Assembly (NCBI GenBank): GCA_028752905.1
Contig: JAQNBH010000006.1
Span: 27,074,448-27,138,447, forward strand
Source: Cladorhizidae sp. MBARI D1340-BT2
Lineage: Eukaryota; Porifera; Demospongiae; Poecilosclerida; Cladorhizidae
Length of the DNA stretch: 64,000 bases
Direction of reading: 5' to 3'
A model generated the notes under the pieces. It was not told the origin of the DNA. It searched no databases and saw only the letters and a program-made list of their open reading frames with translations. Below, in pieces: positions 1 to 10,677 of the stretch (its first letter is position 1; each line of letters begins with the position of its first letter). The translations under genes were made by a program, and so were the position numbers.

Positions 1-519
1 AGAAGATCCACTCCTGCTTCGATTTATGCAGCGGCATCTAGGAGGGCATGGCATTGTAGGTTTTAGCTAATATCAGGAGGGAAAGAGTTACGCTGTACAG
101 GCTTCTTCTGGGATGGTTGGGCATTTGTACTTATCGTTTAATGAGTAGTCCAATGTTGAAAAGAAGCTAATGTGCCCATTTTGACAAGAATGAGCGATTT
201 CAGCCTCAAAACGCTCAAAAACATCCCAATTGGACAAAATGGAGCTTCTTTCGGTTAAAAAGGAGAGATTTATCACCATAAGACGTTTTCTGTTGTTTAA
301 AGAGTAGAAATAACTCCATAATGTTGAAAAGGAAGCTAATATACCCATTTTGACAAGCTTGAGCGATTTCAGACGGTTTTTCCTCAAAACGTTCATAAAA
401 GTCCCAAATGTATTAAAATAGAGTTTATTGTTAAAAAGTGGAGATTTCTCACCAAAAGAAATTTTCTGCCGTTTAAAGTGTAGAAACAGTTCTATAATGT
501 TCAAATGGAATCTAATTGC

Positions 520-520
<1 letters not shown>

Positions 521-575
<55 letters not shown>

Positions 576-605
576 ATCTATATCTCTCTCTCTCTCTCTC
601 TGGTG
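521..605. repeat. Microsatellite (TATC)n followed by (CT)n inside the satellite
   Basis: About fifteen TATC units are followed by TATATC units and then a CT run. They sit within one satellite monomer and look like local slippage. Confidence 0.95.
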
Positions 606-3139
606 CTCATTTTGACAAGAATGAGTGATTTCAGACAGTTCTTCCTCAAAACGCTCAAAAAAGTCCCAAATGGGAGTTTCTTTCATTAAAGGGGAGATTT
701 CTCATCAAAAGATTTTTTCTGTCGTTTAAAGAATAGAAACAGTTCCATAATGTTGAAAGGAATTTAATGTGCCCCTTTTTACACTTGAGACCGTTTTTCT
801 TCAAAACGCTCAAAAACGTCCCTATTGGAGCAAAATAATAGTAGAAACAGTTCAATAAATGTTGAAAAGGAAGCTAATGTTCCCATTTTGACAAGAAAGT
901 AATTTCAGACAGTTTTTACTAAAAACGCTCAAAAACGTCCCAATTAGAAGCGTTTCGGTTAAAAATGGAAGATTTCTCACCAAACGATGTTTTCGGTCGT
1001 TTAAAGAGTTAAAACAGTTCTATAATTATGAAAAGGAAGCTAATGTGCCCATTTTCACAAAAATGAGCGATTTCAGAAAGTTTTTCCTTAAAAACATCCC
1101 AAATCGGTTAAAAATGGAAGATTTCTCCCAAAATACGTTTTCTGTCATTTAAAGAGTAGAACAGTTCCATAATGTTGAAGATGAAGCTATTGTGCCATTT
1201 TGATAAGATAGAGCGATTTCAGACAGTTTTTCCTCCTCAAAACGCTCTAAAACGTCCCAACTGGAGCCAAATGAGCTTCTTTCGTTACAAACGTAAGATT
1301 TCTCACACGATATTTTCTGTCGTTTAAAGAGTAGAAAGAGTTCTATAATGTTGAAAAGGAAGGTAATGTGCCCATTTTTAAAAGAATGACAGATTTCTGA
1401 CGGCTTTTCCTCAAAACACAAAATTGTCGCTTCTTTCGGTTAGAAAGGCGAGATTTCTCACCAAAAGATGTTTTCTGTCAATTAAAGACTGCAAACAGTC
1501 CCATAACGTTGAAAAGGGAGCTAATGTGATCAATTCGAAGAGAATGAGACAGTTTTTTCTCGAAACCCTCCAAAAACGTCCCAATATGAGCTTCTTTTGG
1601 TTAAAAAGGCGAGATTTCTGACCAAAAGATGGTTTCTGAGTAGAAAGAGTAGAAACAGTTCCATAATGTTGAAGTGGAAGCTATTCTTGAAGAGATTGAC
1701 TGATTTCAGACAGTTTTTCCCAAAACGCTCAAAAACATGCCAATTGGAGCAGAATATAGGTTAAAAAGTGAACATTTGTCACCAAAAGACGTTTTCTGTC
1801 GTTTAAAGAGCAGAAACGGTTCTATAATGTTGAAAAGGAAGCTAATGTGCCCATTTGGACAAGATTGAGCGAATCCAGTCAGATTTTCCTCAAAACCCTC
1901 ATCAAAGTCCCAAATGGAGTAAAATAAAGCGGTTAAAAATTGAACATATCTCACCAAAAGAAGTTTTCTGTCATTAAAACAGTAGAAATTTCCATACTGT
2001 TGAAAAGAAGCGTATTTGCAATTTTGATAAAATTTAGTCGGTTTTTCCTCAAAAACATCGCTATTGGATCTTTGTTGTGATGCCCACCATGTGTTCTTTG
2101 TTAGTAATGCCAAGAGCTTTTTTCGGTTAAAAGTGGAAGATTTCTCACCAAAAGACATTCTGTCGTTTAGAGTAGAAACTGTTCCATAATGTTGAAAAGG
2201 AAGCTACTGTGCCCATTTTGACCAGAACGAGCGATTTCAGACATTTTTTTCTTAAAACGCTCAAAAACTTTGCAAAAAAGACCTTATTTCGTGAAATTTC
2301 CACGAAAATACGTTTTCTGCCATTGAAAGAGTAGAAACTGTTCTATAACCTTGAAGAGCAAGCTAATATGCCGTTTTGCAAAATTGACTGATTTCAGGCA
2401 GTTTTTCCAAAAATGATCTGGGATGTTAAAAACAGGTTTCAATAAAAGTCGTTTAAAGATAGGAAGAGTTCTATAATGTTGAAAAGGAAGCTAATGTGCC
2501 TATTTTGATGAGAATGAGGGTTTTCCGACATTTTTTTCTCAAAAACCTCCAAAAAAGTCCCAATTTCACGGTTTTTTTCTGGTTAAAAAGGTGAGATTTC
2601 TCATCAAAAGACGTTCTTACTTTTAAAGAGTAGAAATTGTTCCTTAATGTTGAAAAGGACAGTTTTTGCCGCAGTTTTCCTCAAAACGCTCTAAAATGTC
2701 CCAATTGGAGCAAAATAAAAACTGAAGATTTCTCACCTTAAGACATTTACTGTCGTTTAAAGAGTAGTAATTCCAAAAAATTAATGTTGAAAAGTACTAA
2801 TTTTTACAAATGACCGATTTCAGACAGTTTTTCCTCAAAACGCTAAAAAAGGACAAATATGATTAAAACGGGGAGATTTCTCACCAAAAGATGTTTTCTG
2901 TCTTTGAAAGAGTAAAGTTCAATAATATTGAAAATGAAGCAAGTGTGTCCATTTTTTTAAAGATTGAGCAATTTCAGACAGTTTTTCCTCCAAATACTCA
3001 AAAACGTCCCAATTGAGCAAAATCGAGCTTTTTTCGGTTAAAAAGTGGGGTTTTCTCAATAAAAGACATTTTTCTGTCGTTTATGGGTATAAACTTCCAT
3101 TATGTTGAAATGGAATCTAATTGCCTATTTTGTTGAAAA

Positions 3140-3235
3140 TAATGACATTGTACAACCCAATAACACCATTGTACAACCATTGTACAACCTTATACCACCA
3201 TTGTATCACTTTATACCAGACATTTTTTAACTAAA
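3140..3235. repeat. Short tandem repeat of ACCATTGTACAAC-like units in the array
   Basis: Five or so imperfect units such as accattgtacaacc and accattgtatcac interrupt the satellite at this point. They are not present in the other monomers. Confidence 0.7.
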
Positions 3236-4983
3236 ATGCTCAAAAATATCCCAAATTGAGCAAAATAGAGCTCGTTTCGTTTAAAAATGGAAGATTTCTC
3301 ACCATAAGACGTTTACTGTCGGTTAAAGAGTAGAAACAGTTCTATAATGTTGAAAAGGAAGATAATTTGCCCATTTTGAGATGAATGAGCGATTTCAGAC
3401 AGTCCCAAATTGAGTAAAATAGAGATTTTTTCTGTTAAAGATTTATAGTCACCAAAAGATGTTTTCTGTCATTTAAAGAATAGAAACAGTTCTTTAATGT
3501 TGAAAAGGAAGCTAATGTCCCTATTTTGATGAGAATGAGCGATTTCAGACATTATTTTCTCAAACCCTAAAAAGAAAACAAATTAGCCTGATTTTGCCCA
3601 AATCGAGCTCCTTTCAGTTAAAAAGTGGAGATTTCTCACCAAAAGATGTTTTCTTTTATTTAAAGAGTGGAAACTGTTCCGTAATGTTGAAGAGGAAGCT
3701 AATGTGCCATTTTGCAAAGTGAATGATTTCACACAATTTTTCCTAAAAATGCTCTAAGGTCCCAACTGGGAGCTTCTTTTGGTTAAAAAAATTAGGGTAC
3801 TCACTAAATGAATAGAAACAGTTCTATAATGTTGAAAAGGAAGCTAATGTGCCCAGAATGGTCTCAAACATTCAAAAAAAAGGATTGGAGCTTCTTTAGG
3901 TTAAAAAGTGGTGATTTCTCACCAAAAGATGTTTTCTGTAATTTAAAGTGTAGAAACAGTTCGATGATGTTGAAGTGTAAACTTAGTGCCATTTTGACAA
4001 GATTATGCGACTTCAGACAGTTTTTCCTCAAAACGCTCTAAAACGTCCAAATTGACCAAAATTACCGTTAAAAATGGAAGATTTCTCACTAAAAGAAATT
4101 TACTATGATTCCAATGTTGAAAAGGAAGCCATTTTGACAAGATTGACATATTTCAGACAGTTTTTTCTCAAAACGCTCAAAAACGTCCCAATTTGAGCAA
4201 AATAGAGAGGGGAGATTTGTCACCAAAAGAAATTTTCTGATGTTTAAAGATTAGAAACAGTTCTATAATGTTGAAATGGAAGTTAATTGTGTAGGAGCTT
4301 GCAAAAACAGCAGGATCACCCATTAAGAGTGCTTCGAGCACAGTGGTTGTGATCAGCGATTGTCACTCAACCTTTTTCTTGTCCAACAAGGCTTGTTAAT
4401 AGCAACTTCCCTCTCAATAGAAAACAACCTTCAAAATAAATAACATGTAGATGAAATGAAATAAATATTAGCTATTAGAAAATTCATAGAAATTGTCCTA
4501 GCCAACTTTCCTTTAGGTAAGTTTGGGTCTTTTCATATAACATCCTCTCTCTATAAATGCTTGCCAATTTCTTAAAGCCTGTTAAGACCATTTAAAAAAA
4601 GTTCTTATAACATACTTTGACTAATAGGCAGCTGTGCATACTCCACCCCCTAATGCTGCAGTGATATCTCTTGTTGTTCTAACAGTTCCTGGTACAGGGA
4701 AGCCACCATATTTAAAAGATTCTTGGCCCCTCCCACACACATGCGACTATCGAATGCTGAACATTCTATTAAATAGCAGCTTTGTGGGCCAAACTTCCAG
4801 TTAAGTTTGTGAAAAATATTTTAGATTCCGTAAACTCAGGTCATTAATCCTCTCATTGTTTAGGTTGACTAAAGTTGTTAATTAAATGTCCATCTTATCC
4901 TTAACAAAAACAACATTATTCGGCATCATTATGGTATCTTGTTCTGAAATTATGGTCTGGAAGTGTTTCAAATAAATAGCAAT

Positions 4984-5172
4984 TTATGACATGTTAACAA
5001 GTGTCAACATCATAATGCGTTTCGACAGAACATTGAGCAAGAATATTAATAGCATAACCATGGCTGCAATTGTCTGTAGCTGTTCACTGTTTCCTAAAGA
5101 GTATTTTGATGCTCCAATGCAAGCCACTTGTATCATTTCCCCCAGTGATCTAGCAGCACAGGTCTCCTGCAT
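4984..5172 (-). CDS. Small conserved reading frame at the inner end of the left arm (unknown)
   Basis: A 62-residue frame containing QETCAARSLGE, CIGASKYSLG and EQLQTIAAMVMLLIFLLN is also present at 53180-53389 in the other arm. More diverged versions lie at 8735-9067 and about 21050-21160. It ends in a hydrophobic stretch that could span a membrane. In both arms it points outward, towards the satellite. It could be a small protein, an exon captured from a host gene, or simply an open stretch in a conserved repeat; the repeat itself is about 90% identical between arms, so conservation alone does not prove coding. No family was recognised. Confidence 0.25.
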   Translation of the reverse strand: MQETCAARSLGEMIQVACIGASKYSLGNSEQLQTIAAMVMLLIFLLNVLSKRIMMLTLVNMS

Positions 5173-5310
5173 GGCCTCTAAGGTACCAAAACACTATCTA
5201 TGTACCCTATGATGAGACGCCTAAATCTTAACGGATACCAACATTGCACCTGTCACAAGAATTGTTCTCTTTGGCTAATATCAATTGTTGATGTTAACCA
5301 GTTGAGCTAA

Positions 5311-5934
5311 GAGCCCTTTGTCTGGTCTCTGGTTTATTAATTATCATAGTAACAGGTTGTAGCACATTCAGGCATGCATATGCAAAGGTAAACTGCTGAT
5401 CCTCAACCCCTCTTGAGATCTTGAGATACCGGTATTCTATTATTGTATAGTGTTGTTAAATATGTGCCCCCTCCCTCCCCCCTCAACTCAATCATAAATG
5501 CAGCCCTGAATAGTACTTAAAAGTAGACTCCAGTGATGGACAGTTACTTACAAGCATAGTAGGTCTATACACTGCTTACTTATACCAGTTGGCTGACCTT
5601 TACCCCTGGTTGCTTGTTACAGCTGCCTGCGGTTAGGGAGGTGATGTAACTGGTGATCTGTAGCAAAGTGCATGATTGTGCATATGTACACAATGCTAGT
5701 GATTGTGAGTAGTTTACTGTTTGCCCTCCTCTCCATGATTGATTCTACCCAACCTCATATAGCATCCCTGTTTCTCTTGCCACATCTGTGGAGCTAGTTG
5801 TCTACTGCATCACACTGTTGAAGGCTTCTACTAACTTCATTTGAGAGCGACCCCCTTGCCCAACTGGTTCTGAGTGGAGGTCTTGCTAGTATAGTAAATG
5901 ATTAATTTTGGGGGAGACAGGTCATTTTATAATA
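5311..5934. other. No recognised feature
   Basis: Unique-looking AT-rich sequence between the end of the arm and the foldback MITE. No reading frame of note, no similarity to other parts of the window. Confidence 0.6.
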
Positions 5935-6625
5935 AAAAACAAAAACAAGTGGGGTACCACTTTATAGCTCCATAGATTCTGTAAACTTCATGGTATGTAC
6001 TTGATATATAGCTCAAAAGATAGCGCTCTGTGTGCTTTATTTCAATACTATATTTTTCATGCGTATAACTATAGCCAAGTTACTGGAACTAAAGTGGAGG
6101 GATCCTAAAACCTGAATGCCTGATTTTGCTGCATAAATATCTCCAGATTGCCAAGTGCTAGAGAGTTGAAATTAACACCAGTGACTAGAAGAAGCTCTAC
6201 TATATGCAATAAGCGTTTTGATGAGGCACTAAAATGTAAGTACGTGGTCAAATGCTCGGTTGTAAAATGAATTTTGTTAAAATTCCATAAAATTCATTTT
6301 CCACCTGTGCACTTGCTTGACCAGTACTTACATTTTAGCGCCTAATCAAAAATAGAGTAGGGCTTTCTCTAGCCACTGGTGCTAATTTCAACTCTCTAAC
6401 ACTTGGCAATCTGGAGATATTTATGTGGCAAAATCAGGCATACAGGTTTTGAGGCTCCCTCCACTTTAGTTCCAGTAACCTGCCTATAGTTATTATATGA
6501 AAAATATTTTAGTATCAAAGCGAGCATATGGAGAGACCAATCTTTTGAGCTATATATCAAGTCCATAATGAAGTTTACAGAATCTATGGCGCTATAAAGT
6601 GGTAACCACAAGTTTGTTTTTATAT
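5935..6625. mobile_element. Palindromic foldback MITE with ~330-bp arms
   Basis: The sequence from about 5935 reads tggggtaccactttatagct. The sequence ending about 6625 is its imperfect reverse complement, and the two halves meet near 6283 at tgtaaaatgaatttt / aaaattcatttt. Both halves contain cacttggcaatctggagata or its complement. A single half lies at 9212-9565 and a fragment at 51490-51597, so the family is dispersed. No coding capacity. Confidence 0.85.
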
Positions 6626-6880
6626 GCACCTGCACCCCTAACAAACTCACAGTTGACTACTTGCTAACTGATCAATGATGTTTATATTTTGTAGGAATGA
6701 TTCTATCACAGGTTAAGTGTTGTGAAACATAGTCAAATCATTGGGTAATATTTTGTAAGGATATACATGTAACCCTGTCTATGTGTCGTGTAACACCATC
6801 TGTTATGTGTTATGATGGAGAAAGAAGCTTTAATTTTTTAATGTAATACCATATTATTTCATTAACTGATTCACCTTTTT

Positions 6881-7398
6881 AAGCTGATATCTTCAAATTG
6901 GGACATTCATCATAAAACGTGCTAAAAACCAGATTTTTTACTGGACCTGTGCAGATGATTACAGCATTATTACATTAAACTTTATTTCTTGTTCTAGTTT
7001 GTGGGAGTGGGTGGAGGAAGCGATAAAAATATAGAAATGAATAAAACTGATTGACAAGCAAAAAATTGCCATCATAAACTGTCCCTTCCTTACCTTTCCT
7101 GCTGTCTCTGCAAGCCAATGAAAGCTGTATATTCACCTTTAAGCTGATATCTTCTAATTGGGACATTCATCATAAAACGTGCTAAAAACCAGATTTTTAA
7201 CTGGACCTGTGCAGATGATTACAGCATTATTACATTAAACTTTATTTCTTGTTCTAGTTTGTGGGAGTGGGTGGAGGAAGCGATAAAAATATAGAAATGA
7301 ATAAAACTGATTGACAAGCAAAAAATTGCCATCATAAACTGTCCCTTCCTTACATTTGCTGCTGTCTCTGCAAGCCAATGAAAGCTGTATATTCACCT
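6881..7398 (+). repeat. Two tandem copies of a 259-bp segment
   Basis: The segment beginning aagctgatatcttc at 6881 is repeated from 7140 with only a handful of differences. The second copy runs into the diverged arm copy, and its last part also matches the outer tip of the right arm in reverse (about 59090-59270). It looks like a recent duplication of a terminus. Confidence 0.9.
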
Positions 7399-9110
7399 AT
7401 GCTAGCCTGAAATCCCTCAGAATATCTTCTCTCTTTAGAAGAAAATGCACTCCTGGTTGGATTTCTGTATCAGCATCTAGTATGGTTATGCATTGAAGGT
7501 GCTAGCAAATATCATGAGGCAAAGAGTTACCCTCTACAAATTTCTCCTGGAAAAGTTGGGCATTAGTAGTAGCTAGCTGTTCTGACAGCAATAAGGGTAG
7601 CATTACCTTTACTAGAGTTTACAGGATCCCATCCAAGGACAAAAATGTCAACTAACAAGTGTAGCATACTAATCTCAATGGAAGCAAGTCAGCATTTTTT
7701 CTCCGTAACTAGTGATCCCTTATCAACATACTTATGTAAGCCAGAAATTGATTAAATCATATTACCCACAGAGATCAGAATGCTCACTTAGCTCCCATCA
7801 AGCTCAAATGCACTCTCCCTGCGTCATCCATCATTGTCCGTGATACGGGATCCAGGATGAACTATTTGAAAGTTAATGCTATCCTTTCTGGTGTTAAAAC
7901 CTTCACAAGTTTTACATCCCAGATGCCACTGCAAAGATCTTGCTCTATCGTGGCCCAAATCAGCAGAAGACTGTAAACAATGTATCAAAGGACACTAACT
8001 CATTTCTCAAAGTCTAAACTATTGAGAGAGTTTACTGGTATAGGCACAAGTAGCCTAGTGTAGGAAAAACAGCTTGCTAACAGCAGAATGCCCATAAAGA
8101 TTCCTTCGAGGACAGTGGTTGCGATCAGCGATTGGTAACAGCATTTTTCTTGTCAAACCAGACTTGTTAATAATAACCTCCCTTTCAATTGCAACCACCC
8201 TTCAAATAGAAATTGCAGGTAGATGGACTGAAGTAAATATTATCTGCAGTTGCTATTAGAAAATATATAGAAATTTTATCCCTAGCCACATTTCCTTTAG
8301 GTAGGTTTGGGTCTTTCCATTCACATCCTTTATACTTGCTTGCAAAACTGATTAAGTTATGATTTTAAAAGCCTTAAGACCATTTTAGATCAGTTCTTGT
8401 AAGTTGCTAGAGTATTAAGAGGCACCTGTACATACTCCACCCTCTAATGCTGCAGGGATAACTAATGTTGTTCTAATGCTGCTGGTACGAAGCAGCCACC
8501 ATACTAGAGCTTGGAATAACAATCCCATTGAAGAGACACCTCCCACACACGTGCATGTACTTGACTGTCAAATGCTGAACGTTCTATTAAGTAGCATTTA
8601 GGGGGCCTAACTTGTACCACTTTTGTCTATAAAAATATTTTAGTTTCCTAAACTGTAGTTGTTAAGCCTCTCATGTTTAGTTACCTAATGTTCTTAAGTT
8701 AAGTTATGGTATCTTGCTATGAAGCGCACTGTTCTCAAAGTCCTTGAAACATGCACCAATTATGAACATGTGAACAAGCTTCATGATTAGTGTAACATAT
8801 TTCCCAGAACATTGAGGCAAGAATTGTAATAGCATAACCAGGCCTATTTATAGCTGCAACTCTCTGTAACTGTCCACAGTTTCCTAACGAGTATCTTGCT
8901 GCTCCATCATGACATTTGCAACCTTTCCCAAGTGATCTAGTGGCACAGGCAGCTCCTCCTGCACGTCCTCTAAATTGCCAAAAACATTTTCCAATGTCCC
9001 AATGATGGTATAACTGGATCGTAAAGGATATCAACATTGAGCCTGTCACAAGAATTGCATATTTCATGATAACTGATCTTCAAATGGTTTTATAGTTGAA
9101 TATACTTTGC
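7140..9110 (+). mobile_element. Diverged copy of the inverted-repeat arm lacking the satellite
   Basis: 7430-7580 matches the first ~130 bases of the window, and 8050-9070 matches 4286-5250, in the same order and orientation as the left arm. Between them (7580-8050) there is no satellite. About 150 bases near 7670-7830 instead match 59640-59830 in reverse. This shows that the arm sequence is a dispersed family, and that the satellite is an optional or later component. Confidence 0.75.
8735..9067 (-). CDS. Reading frame related to the arm mini-frame (unknown)
   Basis: A 110-residue open frame whose middle (GAARYSLGNCGQLQ) aligns with the mini-frames at 4984-5172 and 53180-53389. The flanks are longer and not alignable. 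The start is not distinctive. Coding status is uncertain for the same reasons given for the left-arm frame. Confidence 0.2.
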   Translation of the reverse strand: MKYAILVTGSMLISFTIQLYHHWDIGKCFWQFRGRAGGAACATRSLGKGCKCHDGAARYSLGNCGQLQRVAAINRPGYAITILASMFWEICYTNHEACSHVHNWCMFQGL

Positions 9111-9211
9111 TGAATAAAACCAATTGCAAAGAATGCAGGATAGACCATCTATAGGTCGTTACATCATCTCAGGAGCCACGGTACTTAATTTAATATGGCT
9201 TGGGAGTCTTA

Positions 9212-9565
9212 TGAATTTCATTCATTTTCCACCCGCATGCTTGACTACGTACTTACATTTTAGCGCCTAATGAAAACTGTAATTGTATAGAGTAGGGCTT
9301 CCTGTAGCCACTGGTGCTAATTTCAACTCTCTATCACTTGGCAATCTGGAGATATTTATGCACCAAAATCAGGCATTCAGGTTTTTGAGAATCCTTCCAC
9401 TTGTAGCTCCTGTAACATGGCTATAGTTATATCTATGAAAAATACTTTAGTATCAACATAGAGCACACAGAGAGACATATCTTTTGAGCTGTATATAAAG
9501 TCCATAACATGAAGTTTGCAGAATCTATGGAGCTATACATGGTAACCACAAGTTTTTTTATAAAA
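9212..9565 (+). mobile_element. Half copy of the foldback MITE
   Basis: It corresponds to the right half of the palindrome at 5935-6625, from cattcattttccacc to ggtaaccacaagttt. The other arm is missing, consistent with hairpin-mediated loss. Confidence 0.8.
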
Positions 9566-10677
9566 AAAAATTTTAATGCACTGGTCATCCCTGACAAACT
9601 CCCAGTTGACTCATTGCGAACTGGTGATGTTTATATTTGGTAAGAGTGATTCTATCACAGGTTAAGTATTGATTTGAGTGCGGATGTAATCCTGTGTAAG
9701 TGCCTTAGAACTGTCCATTAATTTGGAAATGCAAATTCAGCTGCGATTGTGTCAATTTTATACCTGGAACAGACTAGCTAGCCAGATGTGAGACAAAACT
9801 TTCTTCTTTCTGATGAAGACTGAAGTATTTCTGTTGAACTGTTAGGACTAAAAAACAAACAGATTTAGTTAAAGAGAATCCTTGAATTTGCTTAGGGTAA
9901 GTTGCTCTGTAACTAATTGATACCGACAGACAAAAACTAACCTTGTTTTGCACTTTTATTTTCTTTCTTTTTTCCAGTTCCTGTGTGAGTAACTAGTTCT
10001 GTGCAGTTCAAAATCTCATTATAATAATATACTAGAACTTTATTTAAATCAGCTTTTTTGTTCAGCTGAGAGTAATCGTACAAGTTTGAATAAATTTAGA
10101 AGTGTACTAGTATTATGCATAATATGATGTAATGTTACATGTTTTACCTTCTTGTACGTAACCTGATATTCATCTCCCTCCTCTTGATGTTCGGACTCTC
10201 CTCACATTTGGTGAGTATTTGAATCTACAATAATTATCCCCAACATCTTGCAATGTGCATAATACAACTACTTATTGTTGGTGGTAATAATACCCACAAC
10301 TGTCTATATCTCAACTCTCTTAACATGGTGTCATAATGCGCTCAGGATGCTACACACAAAACTAGATGCTATGGGTACATTTTCCTCTGTAAGTTAAAAC
10401 TAGACCAACAACAGCTGTCTTTGCATGGAACTTGAGCTCTATGTTGAATGAGCTCTATACTGGGAGGTAGCAACAGCGAACCTAATTTCTGCTGCGTTAT
10501 ATGTTTAGTTTGTTCTTGCTCTAGTACAGGCAGCATTCAGCAGTGAAGCTAGATATATTTAATGGGAACTCTTAAGGGTGTGGATCTTGCTGTTCTTTTG
10601 CTATTATAGTCTACTAGATAATGACAGGCTTAGATAATTTATCCACTAAAGCTTTGGATGTAGTACTTAGCCCTTAT
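9566..10677. other. No recognised feature
   Basis: AT-rich, no substantial reading frame, no repeat shared with the rest of the window. Confidence 0.55.

Larger units (their letters stand above)
130..4285 (+). repeat. Diverged ~165-bp satellite array, about 25 monomers
   Basis: A unit containing the words ataatgttgaaaaggaagct, gatttcagacagtttttcct and gatttctcaccaaaaga recurs about every 130-190 bases. Copies of the first word lie near 320, 856, 1350, 1830, 2191, 2478, 3350, 3500 and 3831. Monomers differ from each other by many substitutions and small indels, so this is an old array, not a recent amplification. Short reading frames on both strands simply read through the monomers and are not believed to be genes. 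The same satellite in reverse orientation fills the right arm. Confidence 0.9.
1..5310 (+). repeat. Left arm of the long inverted repeat
   Basis: The arm consists of an outer ~120-base segment, a satellite array to about 4285, and a unique inner part from 4286 to about 5310. Each part matches the reverse complement of the right arm: 1-120 pairs with about 58945-59070, and 4286-5310 pairs with about 53090-54165. Similarity stops near 5310, just after the word attgttgatgtta. The arm holds only a short conserved reading frame (listed separately). The outer tip is missing at the window start. Confidence 0.8.

Noticed and set aside
88..2158. Several open frames of 65-150 residues in the left satellite, and similar ones at 54728-58851
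   Set aside because: They read through satellite monomers, share repeated peptide words in arbitrary frames, and appear on both strands.
9805..9840. A CTGATGA word followed by agactgaag, resembling a hammerhead core
   Set aside because: No GAAA block, no stem II complement and no cleavage-site context were found.
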